DNA from: Eutypa lata
Lineage: Eukaryota > Ascomycota > Sordariomycetes > Xylariales > Diatrypaceae
Direction: 5' to 3'
DNA: 64,000 nt
NCBI GenBank assembly: GCA_022661535.1
Contig: JAKULF010000004.1
Span: 2,294,001-2,358,000 of the forward strand
This document shows positions 1 through 12,301 of the stretch, in pieces (the first letter of the stretch is position 1; the number at the start of each line of letters is the position of its first letter). The position numbers and the translations under genes are program-made. A model generated the notes under the pieces. That model was not told where the DNA came from. It ran no database searches and saw only the letters and a list, made by a program, of their open reading frames with translations.

Positions 1-58
1 CCACGAAACCTCTAAAGACGCATTAAAAACGTTATTTAATACTAATTATAATACTTAG

Positions 59-849
59 AATAGAGATTGCCTTTATTCCTAGGACTGCTATTGACGTTAT
101 CGAACTACCAGAAGGCGCCAAAGTAACAGATATCCTCATGCTCGCCTTCAGTACGTCTACCAAATACCTGCAACCTGAGAGGATACTGATCAGTTGCGCA
201 TTCAGATGGGCCAGGCCCTACAGCCTACATCGGCTTAGAGAGGATAGCCAAAGTACAGCCTGGTGAAACAATTGTTGTCTCTGCTGCCGCCGGTGCCGTA
301 GGATCTATGGTCGGCCAGATCGCCAAGATACAGGGGGCTCGCGTCGTTGGGATCACGAGCTCTGAGGAAAAGTGCACCTGGCTTGTAGATCAGCTCGGTT
401 TCGACGCCGCAGTCAGCCACAACTCTCCTTCTTTCATCGAGGATCTTAGCGCTGCTACGCCAGACGAGATTGACGTGTACTGGGATAATGTCGGAGGCCG
501 GATCCTCGAGGCCGCACTTTTAAGGGCCGCGAAGTTCAGCCGGTTCATGCTTTGCGGTGGCATCGGCGAATACCATACTCCACACGAAGAGCGCGTGGGG
601 ACGAAGCATATCATTGAGGTTGCGAAGCAGCGTATACGCATGGAGGGGTTCGTTGTCCTTGACCACCTTCGAGACCCGCCGCAGGCGAGAGCCCAGCTGA
701 TCAAGTGGATCGCTGAAGGGAAACTCAGCACGCATGAAACCATCGTGAAGGGAGGTATCCGTCAAGCGGAGGCTGCGTTTGCGAAATGTTTTACCAGCGA
801 TAAGCTTGGCAAACTTATCCTTGAAGTCAAACCATTTGACAAAGCATAG
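59..849 (+). CDS. NADP-dependent medium-chain reductase (LTB4 dehydrogenase/prostaglandin-reductase type), 5' partial
   Basis: The gene is the C-terminal two thirds of a zinc-independent medium-chain dehydrogenase/reductase, a family that reduces alpha,beta-unsaturated carbonyls with NADPH. Two exons are seen, 59-150 and 206-849, with a 55-nt GTACGT...CAG intron between. The first exon encodes IPRTAIDVIELPEGA, matching the family segment before the Rossmann fold. The second carries TAYIGL, then the nucleotide-binding AAAGAVGSMVGQIAK and VVGITSSEEK (sugar-phosphate side) and the VYWDNVGG stretch. It ends with a TAG stop at 847-849. A TACTAAT branch site at about 40-46 followed by TTAG at 55-58 suggests position 59 is an acceptor, so the N-terminal GroES-like part lies outside the window on the left. 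It converges on the methyltransferase at 1272-3225. Family assignment is firm; substrate is unknown. Confidence 0.85.
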
Positions 850-1271
850 TTATATTATGTACTATGTCATGATATTGCTCAAGGTTTATGGTTCAACATT
901 CCATGTCCTATAAGTACAGCTAGCTGAAAACAAAATTATAGTCTCCTGTAATTGTCAATCATCCAATACATGATACGTCTTATACATTGATATACGTACC
1001 AGTTCAAGTAATGGTTACAACATTTATGCCTTGATACCCAGGTTTTAGTCGACTAGTCCTACAACCAGGAATACTGCACCCCGCAAGAAATACACTAGCT
1101 AGCTGGTCATCGGATGGTATGAAAATTCTGGACGGTAAAGACGCCGTAAATTGAGATGCCTAATTTCATGGTGGCTATCGCTTCTAATCTACACATACCT
1201 AACACCAACAGGCCATCCAGCTTCAACCCCCTCCCCCCCCCCCCCCTCTCTCTCTCTCTCTCATTCTCCAG
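850..1271. other. Convergent 3' spacer with C-run and CT repeat
   Basis: Spacer between the stop codons of two converging genes. It holds a run of about 14 C at 1233-1246 followed directly by a CT dinucleotide repeat to about 1262, which lies just downstream of the methyltransferase stop, so inside its likely 3' UTR. No further gene seen. Confidence 0.7.
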
Positions 1272-3225
1272 TTAGGCATTCGGGGGTTTCTGGCAGTAGA
1301 CGCAAACGAGGGGCATGTACATCTGGCAAGCGTTATCATGGTAGGCCTTGCGGACGGAAACCAGGAAAGCCTCGACGTGGTCGCGCTCCCAGCGGAGGCC
1401 GCGCATCACTGCAGCAACATCTAGGGTTAGTTATTTTCCCTTTCCAAGATAATCAAATCACATGACAGGTTCGGGAGCTCCAAGACATGCATGTCCTAAG
1501 AACACCATGAATTCCTCCCTTCCCGTTGACGAAGAAATGTAGTACTCTCGAAAGCAGACTTAATAACGGGATACAGGGGAAACGAATAACGCTACGTAGC
1601 TGAAAATAATTCGGCTTACGTGGTCGCAGCGCAATAGCCTGCAGCCCATCCATCAAGATGGTCTTCCAGTAGACGCCGACGCTCTTGAGCATCTTGTTGC
1701 GGGGCCACGGGCCCACGGGGACGTGGAAGACGCGCTGCTCGACGTTGGCGAAGCCGTTGCGGCGCATCAGGCCCGCCAGCGCGTCGTCCGCGGCCGAGAA
1801 CCGCCCGAACTCCACCCCGAGCCGCGCCAGCCCCTCGTCCACGTGCCGCCAGTACTGCGCCACGGGGTGTTCTCTTGGTAGGAACCCCCCCGCGTGGCTG
1901 TTGCTCATCGGGAAGTGGTGGATCTCTTGCAGCTCTATCCAACCGCCGGGCTTCGTGTGTCTGTGGTTTCGGAGGAAAGAGGGGGAGGGGGTTGCTGTTA
2001 GCTGGTGTGACAGTGAGGTTTCTCTTTTCTGAGGCTAGGGGGGTGGTGATTGCTTGGTTATCAATGTTCTGGCGCTGAAGTAACTTACTCATAACATCTC
2101 CGTAGTAGAATATCCCAGTCCTTAATCGCCATGACGGTGTGTCTAGAATGTATGTAATCAAAGTGGTTCCTAGGGTGAAGCCAGGGGCTTTCGATATCGT
2201 CGACCATGAATCGGACATTAGGTGGTACCCAATCCGGCTGGATGGGACTCAGATCAACACCGAGGACACTGGCACTCGGATACGATTCACCCACTACGCA
2301 AGTCAGATGGTTAATGAGCTCTAATAGTAAAACCCGAATGCGCAGCCTCCCTTCCCCCCTTGGGGCAAAAGAAGATACCTAAATCTCACTCACTTTCGAT
2401 CGCCCACGACCCGGTCCCCGTCCCGATATCGAGGATCTCGTGGGGATTCGGGCCGATGGGGGCGAAGTGCAGCTTGTAGTTGCACAGCATCTTGACCATG
2501 GAGTGCTTCATATCCTCGCGCTCCTGCTCGACGTCGTCGTTGGGGAAGTGGTAGGCGCCCTCGCGGAACTTGTGGTACCGCCTCCCGTTCTCGAATGCGT
2601 GGTCCCAGATGCTCGGCGTGACCGACGTCGACGTCGCCGTGGGGGCGTCCGACTCGTACCCCGCGTCCGTCATCGACGCGTCGTTGTCGATGGCGACGTC
2701 CGCTATGATGGCCCCCGCGCTCGCCTGCTCCGCCGCCGCCGCGTCCTCCGCGGCCTGCAGCTCCGTGGACAGCTGCTCGTACGCCAGGATGGCATCCACA
2801 TCGTAGTTGCTACGCTCCATGTTGATGAGCTCCATCGGCGCAACTCCCTTGTCCTCATCCGCCGTTGAGCCTTCCATCCCGTAGCTAAGCCGTGGCTCAG
2901 TTATCTGTGGGCTCGGCCGCCTTCCACTGGAGCGCTCATGGACGTGCAAATATGTTGATCCATTACCAAGTGGCACTTCAGCGGGAAGCTCATGAATAGG
3001 GGGGGTTTCTAGGTAACTAGCAAGCCGTGCAGACGTAGGGCGTGGTGACTGCAGCAGATTTAGCTCATCGCATTGCCTGGGTTCCCGCGCGTGTCTCCCA
3101 TGTAGTGAATAATTTTCGAACGGTAAGAAGTCTTCATTTACTCGGTCGTCGGTATCAAGTTGCGGGCTCAAATTACGGCCGAATGATAAACGACTATCGT
3201 AATTATCCATCTTTTTTTTTTTCAA
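1272..3225 (-). CDS. SAM-dependent methyltransferase, LaeA/TAM-like (UMTA family)
   Basis: Four exons close into one 504-residue frame: 3225-2394, 2293-2089, 1960-1620 and 1408-1272, with introns of 100, 128 and 211 nt bearing GTGAGT, GTAAGT and GTAAGC donors. The SAM-binding motif I EILDIGTGTGSWAIE ends exon 1 (about residues 263-277). Exon 2 gives VLGVDLSPIQP and NVRFMVDDIE, exon 3 GGWIELQE and the PWPRNKMLKSVG region, and exon 4 closes with VEAFLVSVRKAYHD. This order is typical of fungal UMTA/TAM methyltransferases, whose best-known relative LaeA regulates secondary metabolism from the nucleus; most paralogues are uncharacterised. The N-terminal 250 residues are acidic and low in order, longer than in many relatives. 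The ATG at 3225 is followed by lysine codons; a second in-frame ATG at 3210 is an equally good start. Confidence 0.88.
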
Positions 3226-6017
3226 AATTGGAGAGACGAGGTATCAATCAGCTCATAGGAATCTTAATCTTATTTCTGTAATTAGTTGAACAGATATGTA
3301 GCACAAACGGGAGGACCTACGCTGATATAAACCCACAGGAACACGTACGGAAAGCAAAATCGACCACAATCTAGGTGCGTAAGAGGTGCTTTTAACGGGT
3401 TTAAATCGTTGATTTTAGAGGCCCCGATCCATAGAGACAAATATTTTCTATAGATCTCATGGGAGCTTTCTTCTCCCGATTTCAATTCAGCTTGCTAGTA
3501 TAACATCCTCTCAAATTGTTTCCAAAGGCTAGGTAACAAATCAAGTTGAATTGACGTATTGGATTAATAATCGAAAAAGGCCGGTGCGGATAGTTGCATC
3601 AATTATGGTCGTTCAAAGATTGGATGGCTGAGGTACCTGCGCATGAGAAGTGAGATTCTAGCACACAGAAGCTCATCTGATATACATAATCGTTCCGATT
3701 TAGGGAAAAGAGTTCACGGGTAGGGCCGAAGTGAATATGTTTTTGAAGAAAGGGGGAAGTGGAACTTCGGTCCTTCAATCCACCTCATGTAGGCTGGATG
3801 TAGAAGTACAGGGCATTTGATCTCTGGAATAACAAATGTAGGTATACTCGGATAGTTTAATATGAGTAGATCCCTACATGTAGTCAAGGGAGTGTCACAA
3901 AGTCAAATAGGGCTACTTAAATAGCAAGTTATACCTGTCGTTCCTGACCGGTTAACGCCAAAGCCCCCACGAAGTAACACCACTTGAGCCCAATGTACCC
4001 TCACTCAAATTCTAGGTATAATGATCAAGCAAGTAAATGAAACTATGAATTATCAAGCACCTAAGTAAGACCGAAGGTCAACACACCTAAGTTTGGTATC
4101 TCTAGATCCAATACATCATGCTCTAGATTATTTTTGACATGTCGGAGCTGTCCGAGAACCTCTTCCATTAGTGACACAGGTCATAATGTAGTTATACCGC
4201 GGGCAACGTAGTGACACCCTAGTAATGGTGTAGTTGACATCAATTATTTTAACCAGTGAAATAGAACCCAGAGAAATGTATTGCGGTCCGTATTGGGTAA
4301 TGATCTTAAGTGCAACCGAATCCAATACTACAACATAAGGATAGGTCGTTTGTTAAATATTAAATCAAGGAAACCGGTAAGCAATTAATAAGAAAGCGGA
4401 GCGTTGCGCTTGCGTCCGGTGTTACACGAGAATCTTCGCTTGCCGGTACATGTGATTCGTGGTTTTATATGTGCCTCATTCGATAGGGCAATGCCTGGAG
4501 GGACTGCGTAACCATGATATGATCAATCCCCTCTATCTCTGAAATGTATTTTTATGTTCATTCGAAGGTATCCATCGCCTGCAGGTGAGATCCTTATGTT
4601 AGATATATATATACCGCGCCTAGGCGTCCAGATTCGTGTAGTACTTCTTGTTCCTTAAGGGTCAACTAATGGTCCCAACTACTAGAGACAAGCGAGAAAG
4701 GGGAATCTGCATAAGTGCAAACACGGTGATTTGGCGCTAGGTCGGAAATCGCATATCGCAATCAATAACCAGGTTGTCGGAACGAACCGATATACGGAAA
4801 GGTCTTGTGTATAGCCAATACCCCAGAGATAGAGTAATGTCGACTAAGTATAGACTAACTTCGGATTAGATGTATGTCTACCAGATACCCCTTTTCATGG
4901 CCCTTAGATGTTAACCAAGCATATCAATAGTTAGGTATACTAGGATAGGTTTGAATAGCACTTCAACCGATAGTAACGGGATCTTGTAGCTCTTATATCT
5001 GACCTATGCGAACGGACTGGGGTCATTTTTAAACCATAGGTCCTTATCAAGGTTTGCACTCAAGGTTTGCACTTCGGTATCTTCAGATTATAATCGACGT
5101 AACGAGGAATAACTCAGCTACGGTCACAGGCGAAAACGGGGTAAACCAAAGTTGGCAGCTCACGGGCCAGGCAGCCAGGAAGGGTCATCGGTGAGTGTAT
5201 TACAATGTCTCACGAAGGGACCTCAAATATAAACGGGCACAACTATGCAATGCGGTTTCAGTGGCCAAGAGGAACTATGCTGGGGTGTAGTGATATACGG
5301 CTCTCTGATATGTTAATATTCTAACTAAGTGCAAACCATTCCGTAGGAACCAACGAAATAAGTATTGAGACGGCCAGAACCGACTAGACATGGTCTCTAA
5401 GACGAACGTACCTGATGGGTTTGGTTCCTCGTCCCTCGAACTTGGATTATGGGTTGGCTAGCACACTGGCACATTGACAGATACAAGTCCTTGTCAACCA
5501 ATGCATCTTAACGGTCGCTTGAAGATTCACGAAATTCTCTAAAATTAACCTGTTCTTATGTTCGGCCTCTTCCATATACGCTGCGCAATACATGAGCTAA
5601 TTAATGGACACAGCTGCGAATCGATGCGAGCATTAAAGAGCACGAGTACATAGAGCTGCTTCGTATTTGAAACTTAAAGAACATTAGAGTTAATCAATAT
5701 CCAATATATTGACTGAGCCACTCTTGAATATATCGATGTATTTACTTCAATGAGGAAGGGTTAACAATGTACTCGAGCAGATTTCGTACTTATATATATG
5801 ACCCCGCCAAGTTCAAAAAGCTTACCCTGCAATGTCCCCTGGCCCCCTACTGAAAAATCCTTGAAATGGCGGGGCAGATCTACCCCACCAACTACCTACG
5901 CACGTCATGGCGAGGACTTACCTAGTTAGAGCAATGAAGTCTGTGACCCCTCCAACGCCAATCTAAGTTTCTTCGGCGTCTTTTGAAAGGATATTTAAAT
6001 AATAATAAAAAACCACG
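3226..6017. other. AT-rich gene-free tract
   Basis: No ORF with protein-like composition, no splice-linked exons and no RNA gene were recognised on either strand. Texture is uniform, AT-rich and near-random. One small tandem duplication (TCAAGGTTTGCAC twice) sits at about 5047-5074. The last few hundred bases before 6018 are presumably the promoter of the + strand gene. Decayed transposon sequence is possible but nothing identifies it. Confidence 0.6.
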
Positions 6018-6285
6018 ATGTCGCTTCACGGCCTCCACGGCGGCAGCGGCGGCAGCGGCGGCAGCGGCGGCAGCGGCAGCAATGCCGTCTCGACCATCAA
6101 GAACGACTACGCGTACTGCGCGCGCTCACCAACCTGGAACCCAACCCGCTACGCGACGGACCTCGAGCTCCTCGACCGCGTGGCAGCGCGGCTCTCCAAA
6201 GACGACGACTTCTACGGCGCGATCGCGGAATCCTTCTCCTTGCCCCCTGCTGGCCATCCCACCACCAACACCAAGACAAAAGGAC

Positions 6286-6316
<31 letters not shown>

Positions 6317-7496
6317 TGGTGGTGGAGGAGATACATACGTCTACCACGCGATCATCAGCATAACGCTAGCGCAAGCGCAACACGCGGTCTCTCTAGGCGG
6401 GGCCGACAACCTGCACGCGTGGTACCGAGACGCGCCGTCGCCGTCATCAGCGAGCAGCGGAGAGGAGGCGCCGCAACCGCGACCGCAACCGCACCCGAAC
6501 CCGCCTTCTCCGGCGGACGTCGACGCGTACCTGGCGGTCTTCGACCCGTCCACGGCGACGGGGGCGGCGCTGCGGAGCTTCGGGGCGAACGCGCGCAAGG
6601 ACTCGGTCAGGCGGCGGGTGGCGGACCACCTGCTCGCGAAGCGGTTCTTGCACCCGGCGCTGCTGCCCGGGTTGGAGATACCGAGGGTGAAGAAGCCGAA
6701 GAAGAAAAATAATCCTAATAATGATGATAACACGACCGATACCCCCACAACCACCCCCACAACCACTACGACGACGACGACGAAAGACAACCCCCACCCC
6801 CCGCCGAACCCCTACTACATCTTCGCGTCCTGGGCGGCCCGCAACCTAGAGTGGGCGGGGCCGTGCGACCTATCGGAGGGGGCGCCGGGCGGCGGCCACC
6901 GAGGCCACCCGGTGCTGCCGATCCTGATGCACCACTTCGGGTGCGTGTGCCCGTCGTACGAGGCGCTGGAGGTGCTACGCGTGCTGGCGGCGGGGCGCGA
7001 GGTAGTCGATGCCGGGTCCGGGAACGGGTACTGGACCTTCATGCTGCGGCAGCACGGCGTGCGCTGCGTGCCCGTCGACAGCATGCAGAGCCGGTGGCGC
7101 GCGAACTGGGTGCGCGACACGGTGGTGGCGGACGCGGCGGAGTGGTTGGGGCGGCAGCGGGGGCCAGCGGGGGGAGGTGGGGATCAGGTGCTGCTTGTCG
7201 TGTACCCGATCGTCGGGGGTGGGGTGGCCGGGGGCGAGGAGGGCGGGTTCACGCGTGGTTTGATACAGGCGTATAGAGGCGATACGCTTGCTGTGGTGGG
7301 GACGCAGAACAGGAACGGCTATACGGGGTTTGTTGGTCGCAGTATGGATGAGTATATGGCGGCGGAGGAGCCCGAGTGGGTTAAGGTCGTGCAGGTGTCG
7401 CTGCCGAGTTTTCCCGGCAAGGATGATGCGCTGTTCGTCTTTCAGAGGGGGGAGAGGGCGGCGAAGCTAAGGACCGAAGAAGGGGTGGGAGAGTGA
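6018..7496 (+). CDS. Predicted SAM-dependent methyltransferase-like protein, low-complexity rich
   Basis: Single-exon frame of 492 residues with strongly GC-rich codon use. Residues 8-20 are a Gly-Gly-Ser repeat; further low-complexity stretches are Ser/Asn/Gly (about 90-103), Pro/His, and Lys/Asn/Asp followed by poly-Thr before residue 265. The C-terminal half looks folded: EVVDAGSGNGYW at 328-339 resembles methyltransferase motif I, followed by a VPVDS acidic-loop candidate, then a LLVVYPI strand and GKDDALFVFQRGE near the end, a layout like a Rossmann methyltransferase core. I recognise no named family or substrate. The ATG at 6018 is the first in frame and has A at -3. A different frame starting at 5983 also covers the repeat and is discounted. 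Expression and function are unknown. Confidence 0.8.
6040..6080 (+). repeat. GGCAGC-type trinucleotide repeat in coding sequence
   Basis: Imperfect tandem of GGC/AGC codons giving a Gly-Gly-Ser tract right after the start of the 6018-7496 protein. Such a tract could vary in length between strains without breaking the frame. Confidence 0.7.
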
Positions 7497-8144
7497 GGAG
7501 GAGGTTGAGGTACCTGTGCGGAAGGGGTCGTTTGTGGATGTTGTGGGGTTTCTGGATTGTGTACTTTTTGGATAACAGGATCTACAGAAGCTACGAAAAG
7601 CTGTGAGCGATAATTCATGTGTATAGTTTTAAATTATCCACAAGGTAAAAATGTATATTGGCGCAGGCGACCTGCACGTCCGGGAACTCATCATCTGACA
7701 TACCAAAATCATACATACTACGCATAATAACTTGAGATACGTATGGATATTTCTCAAGGGGGTGTAGTATAAAGAGTCTGGTAAAGCGCAGTCATATTGC
7801 AGCAGCTATCTTAAAGTTCCAAGTTCTATCGACAAGAGCGAGCGAATCTCGAGAACGACGAACAGAACCTGAATCTGTCTGTCTGTCTATCTATCTCCAT
7901 CCACAACACGGGAGATGCTTCCAAGCGACTACCAAATTTACTATAGTGTTGACTAACGCCACCAAACCGTACATTTTCTCGTGAGCATCATTTCTCATGA
8001 ATCTCGAGCTGAAGGTCCCAAAAGACATTCCTCCTTCAGCAGGCCAAATCTAGCGTAAAAGAGAGCAATCAAAATCACATAGAAACACAAAATGATTCCC
8101 CTCATTGCCGTCAAGATTCAACAGTACGGGCCAACAAGTGAGCC
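7497..8144. other. Convergent 3' spacer
   Basis: Spacer between the stop of the + strand 492-residue protein and the stop of the - strand protein at 8145-10593. It contains a short CTGTCTGTCTATCTATCT run at about 7876-7895. No additional gene or RNA seen; it presumably holds both 3' UTRs. Confidence 0.6.
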
Positions 8145-10593
8145 TTAAATACGGCGACCTCTCAGATGAGGCGGAACCCAGAGTTCGCGCTCAGGGAGGA
8201 TCCGTCTCTCGCGCACAGCCTGGCCTGACCTTCCGATGGCGTTCTCAGAACCTCCAGTAGAGTTGGCACTCGGATTAACAGGAGTCGGAGAAGTGATTCC
8301 CAAGGGGTTAGATTGGGCGAGGCCAGGCTGACCACCATCTCTATGGGTGCTACCAGCGGAGGTAGCGGCCGTAGGGGCCGCATCTGTGCCCGGCTCCTTG
8401 TGAGGCTCGCCTCCCATCATACGAGCAAGCAAGGCGCCTTTCAAGTCAGGGAAGTTCTTGAAAGCAGCTTCCATGTCTCTGATGGTAAGGTCTTCCTTGT
8501 TGCCATGTAAATATGCCATAACCTTTTCTCGAATATCGGGCTCGTTAGAATTGCCGCTAGTTGTGCCGTTGGTTGTGCCGTTAGAAGTGCGGACCGTGTT
8601 ATCCACAGAACTTGCGACTTGATTTTGGACGATAGTCTTCTCAGACTGCTTGTCCTGGATGATACCAACTTGAGATGGAGAAGGTTGCTTCTGATCCTGG
8701 TTGGCTCCGGTGGAAGCGGTCTGCTCAAGTTGTCCTTGGCCAATAGTACGTTCCCGGCTCAATGAAGGGGGTTCAATTCTTGTCGCCGGCGTGGCAGTAT
8801 CAAGCTGGGTACTTTGCGTAGCACTGCTGTTCTGTTGAATCGCCACAGTGTTGTTAGAAACTTGTGTGGTTGTGGTAAGCAGTGGTGCGATCGGCATTTT
8901 GATGTCCGTAAGCCAGGTCTGGCACTTCTGTCGGACCTCGGGATCATCGAACAGAATTCTCAGCTGACGATCTCGGACAACTTCGAAGACTAAGGGAGGC
9001 AATTAGCTCAATGGATTCAATAAGTAAATAGTAGATACACTTACGGCGGCTGATGCATCCCGTTGCAACGTCTAAGCTGTCCGAGTCTTTGTATGTGAGA
9101 CCCAAAGCTGCAGCTACGTATTGGGCGTCACGATGGTGGGGATCCTGGATTTTTCCGTACTGATTAGTACCAATGTCGACAGGCAGGTAGACCCAAGGAA
9201 TACTTCGGCACATGTAACCAAAAGCTTCAGCAGTCGTTCCAGGCTGAACGGTTGTGGCGGTATAGTCGCGGCACCGCTCGCCAAGCGGAAGCGGAAGTTC
9301 AAGGTAGCCCACCAACAAATCCGCCATCACAAGCAGGGTCGAACGTTGCTCCATAACATGGAACATCTCATGGCAAGCTCTCTCGGTAGGGTTGGCATTA
9401 TCCAAGAATTCTTGAAACTTTGCTTTAGCCTCTCTACCGAACTCGTTGACCCAGACGCCCTGCCATACTGTGAGAGAGTCCCGAACCAAGTGCTTGATCT
9501 GGGCCAGCTGAGAGGCTCTCGCTCCTCCAAACACGTTTCCTTCGAAAAGGCAGTCTGGATCAACATCTACGGTAGTCTTGACTACCTCCAGCTTCTCCCA
9601 TTCGCGCTGGTGTTTCATGAGTGTGCGATGTTTGCGGGGACCAATTAACTTCTCCCAATCATCGTTCCCTTTGTCAAAAGAGAAGGAATGGTTAGAGTGC
9701 TCCAGCATCAGTCGTGCCGCAAGTGCCTTGTGCAGTGTGGCAGCCAAGGCAGCCTTCGTCAAGTAGGAACGGACGGGTCCGGGAAATCCTTCACGAGCCC
9801 TCACAAGAGGATCGACCATGGTCAAGTCCAGCATTGGGCAATTCCAACCAAGCACCTTAGCCACAACAGGCCTGGCAAAGATGGCTCCGAACTGTTTTGC
9901 CAAGAAGTGAGCGCGATCAGCGCGAGTGGGGAAGGGAACTTGTCTACAGAAGGACGGGTTGACTTGCCAGCCCGCAGAGAACAAGGCAGGAGTGATGACC
10001 ATAGCTCTGCAATCATTTGATCCGATGGCAATTCGTATATTGGTGCTACGAATTCGAGGGCTGTAGTCATTAGTGCCGAAGAACGCATCCTGCTCCAGAG
10101 TGGTAGGTCCACAAATGAGGATAACTAGATCATACTGATACTTCTTGATGATCGTGGCCGTGCGGGTGATAGCTTTGAGAAACTTTTCAGTAAGGTCATC
10201 GGCTGATGACTCGACACGAATGTTGTCCGTAAGCTTACCCGGTCCGAAAATGCGGCGGTCCGTTCCATGAGTGTAAGCCTCGGGGTTCTCACTGACGAGT
10301 TTCGCAATGTCACAGTGGGACAACCAGGTCTGTGCCATCTCGTGTAGGTATCCACCGAGGATAGCCTTGAAGGCTAGGAAGTCAGCAATGTGCCAGCCAA
10401 GGTCACCAGGGCCAGCTCTATCGAGGGGGACTGTGCAGAGTCCAATGAGCCCGGCAGTCGCAGAGATGTCAGGGATGTTGCGAGTGACGAAGGTGGCATC
10501 ATTTCCACCGCCACTAGGTAGGATAGGTACTTCTTCCATTGTAGAAGGGCGACCCATTGTAGAAGGGCGACCCATTGTAGAAGGGTGACCCAT
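8145..10593 (-). CDS. Uncharacterised fungal protein with disordered C-terminal tail
   Basis: Two exons, 10593-9045 and 8989-8145, joined by a 55-nt GTAAGT...TTAG intron, give 797 residues. The first 530 residues look globular, without long low-complexity stretches; segments worth searching with are DLVILICGPTTLEQDAFFG, VITPALFSAGWQVNPSFC, PWVYLPVDIG and VAAALGLTYKD. The rest is Ser/Thr/Gln/Asn-rich, with one short ordered-looking piece (EKVMAYLHGNKEDLTIRDME), and ends in LWVPPHLRGRRI, which resembles the short PPHLR element near the start of Ded1-type helicases. I do not recognise the family and assign no function. The N-terminus is a threefold 18-nt repeat, each copy carrying an in-frame ATG (10593, 10575, 10557), followed by a fourth ATG at 10539 that begins MEEVPILPS and may be the real start. 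Confidence 0.82.
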
Positions 10594-10600
10594 GGTAGAA
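10537..10600 (-). repeat. 18-bp tandem repeat carrying start codons
   Basis: Three near-identical 18-bp units (CCCTTCTACAATGGGTCG on the coding strand) lie in tandem at the 5' end of the 8145-10593 gene. Each unit holds an ATG in the same reading frame, so loss or gain of a unit leaves an intact start. Confidence 0.8.
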
Positions 10601-12301
10601 GGGTGATTGGCAACGGACTAGAGGCACGAATTCGTTAGTGGCAATATACATTTTGGGCAATGGAAACAGGAAGAAACCATTCAATGTAGGGCTTAGGATT
10701 TAGATGGAAGCCTTAGTAGTATGTATACAAAGCGGTTATAGGGAGGGTGAAGAGATTTGTCAGTGTTTCCAGAGACATAAACAAGGGTAGTGTGGATGAT
10801 AAACCAAGTAGGGGAAAATCAAAATAAACTCACATTTCGTGCGCACAGATTCAATCCGATCAGAATGATTTCTTGCAAGACGAGACAGTAGATAAAGAAG
10901 GGGTTTTGTGCTCTTAATGGCACCTTCTCTAGCTGAGGGTAATGATGGGGAGATGTTTTGGTACAGACAGTAGAGAGTAGAGAAGGGTAGACGAAGAAGA
11001 ACTCGGAATGTTGGTGGGCAAGGTACCCAGGCAGGTAAACAAAACCCTGAAGGATGGATGGTAGCTTAGGTACCTAAGCCGCAACACAGACCTACCAGGC
11101 ACTAAAGGTTTATTGCTGGATACAAAAGGATGTATCAGAGAAGAGACAGGCCAGTCAAGTTCTGTTAGGCCCGCAGAAACGAAACGAGATGTTACAGAGG
11201 CAGTCGCTGTGACGATTTAAGTAGCTAACAGAGCGATGGGTTATCATTCTCTGTATGTACATGCCAAATCCTGAAAGGTACAGGACAATTTAATTTTAAC
11301 TAAAGGAATCAGTTAAATATTAAGTTCTTGATGGGGTTAGTTGGGTGAGAGAATGTCAGAGGTTCTTCGAAAAGTGGGTTCAGGGGGCCATGCCTTCTTT
11401 CACCAAAGTGTATACATGGAATGTGTATGTAGTTTTGGGGTCTCGCTCTTGCCAATTCCCAGTAACAAGCTTCTGAATCATTCCATTGCGCCCTTGTTTT
11501 ATTATACATACCTTTATGTGCAGGTAGACATTCGTTGTTCTTAGTTACCTGTCTCTGGTATTCACACAACGTAGCATATTGGAATGTTCAAGAAAATATT
11601 AAGTGTCATCAACTTCAATGTGAACTTCCCACTCTCTAAACCTCTATATTATGCATCCCTACAGTCCAGTATGGGTATTTATAACACTAGTCAATTCATT
11701 TCAAGTTTTAGAAAGCCATACATAGAAAGCCTATGGCCAGTGAAAGGGTACATTGAAAAATAAATCACTAAGGAAGTCTGCTGCTAACGGATTGTTACTG
11801 TCTTAGCATTTATACATCTCGCATCAGTAATTATCAGCATGTTTAATAACTTCCAGTGGATAATATCAACCATAAAGCAGAACCAGGGTTACCCGAAATT
11901 CATAGAGCTTAGATTTACCCTAGATCTATTTTATATACTGTCCCAACTCTACCTGCCACGTCTCCATATTCCCATATCCTAACTGGCAGATCCTACTAAT
12001 AATCAGATAGGTACTTACACCAGTGCAGTACCCCAGTAACCGTAATATATTCAAGAAATGTCCTAATAATTCTCCCAAAATTCATCGTCCAAACTTTTGT
12101 CCTGTCCACACCAAATCAAGGTTTAGCATTAACCAAATAGATATAATAACTAGTAAATCGAGGATGCGGCGGTCATTTCCCGCAATGCCTGACCAGGCCA
12201 GCTGGCTCCCCCATTCATCTATATGAATATCAGTATTTGACGTTCGTAGGTAGGACCAAGTGGGCATAACTAGAACGCTACAGAGACATACTGCAAAGTG
12301 G
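10601..12301. other. Spacer, likely promoter of the 797-residue protein gene
   Basis: No gene recognised. The part nearest 10600 should hold the 5' leader and promoter of the - strand gene. A perfect 12-bp palindrome TTAGGTACCTAA lies near 11068-11081. The stretch 11280-12300 is AT-rich and contains only short uncoding-like ORFs. Confidence 0.5.

Noticed and set aside
1151..1465. 104-residue + strand ORF
   Set aside because: Overlaps the last exon of the minus-strand methyltransferase and is mostly CT-repeat translation.
1453..1908. 151-residue minus ORF as the methyltransferase 3' end
   Set aside because: It reads into the 211-nt intron; splicing 1620 to 1408 restores the conserved C-terminus and an in-frame stop at 1272.
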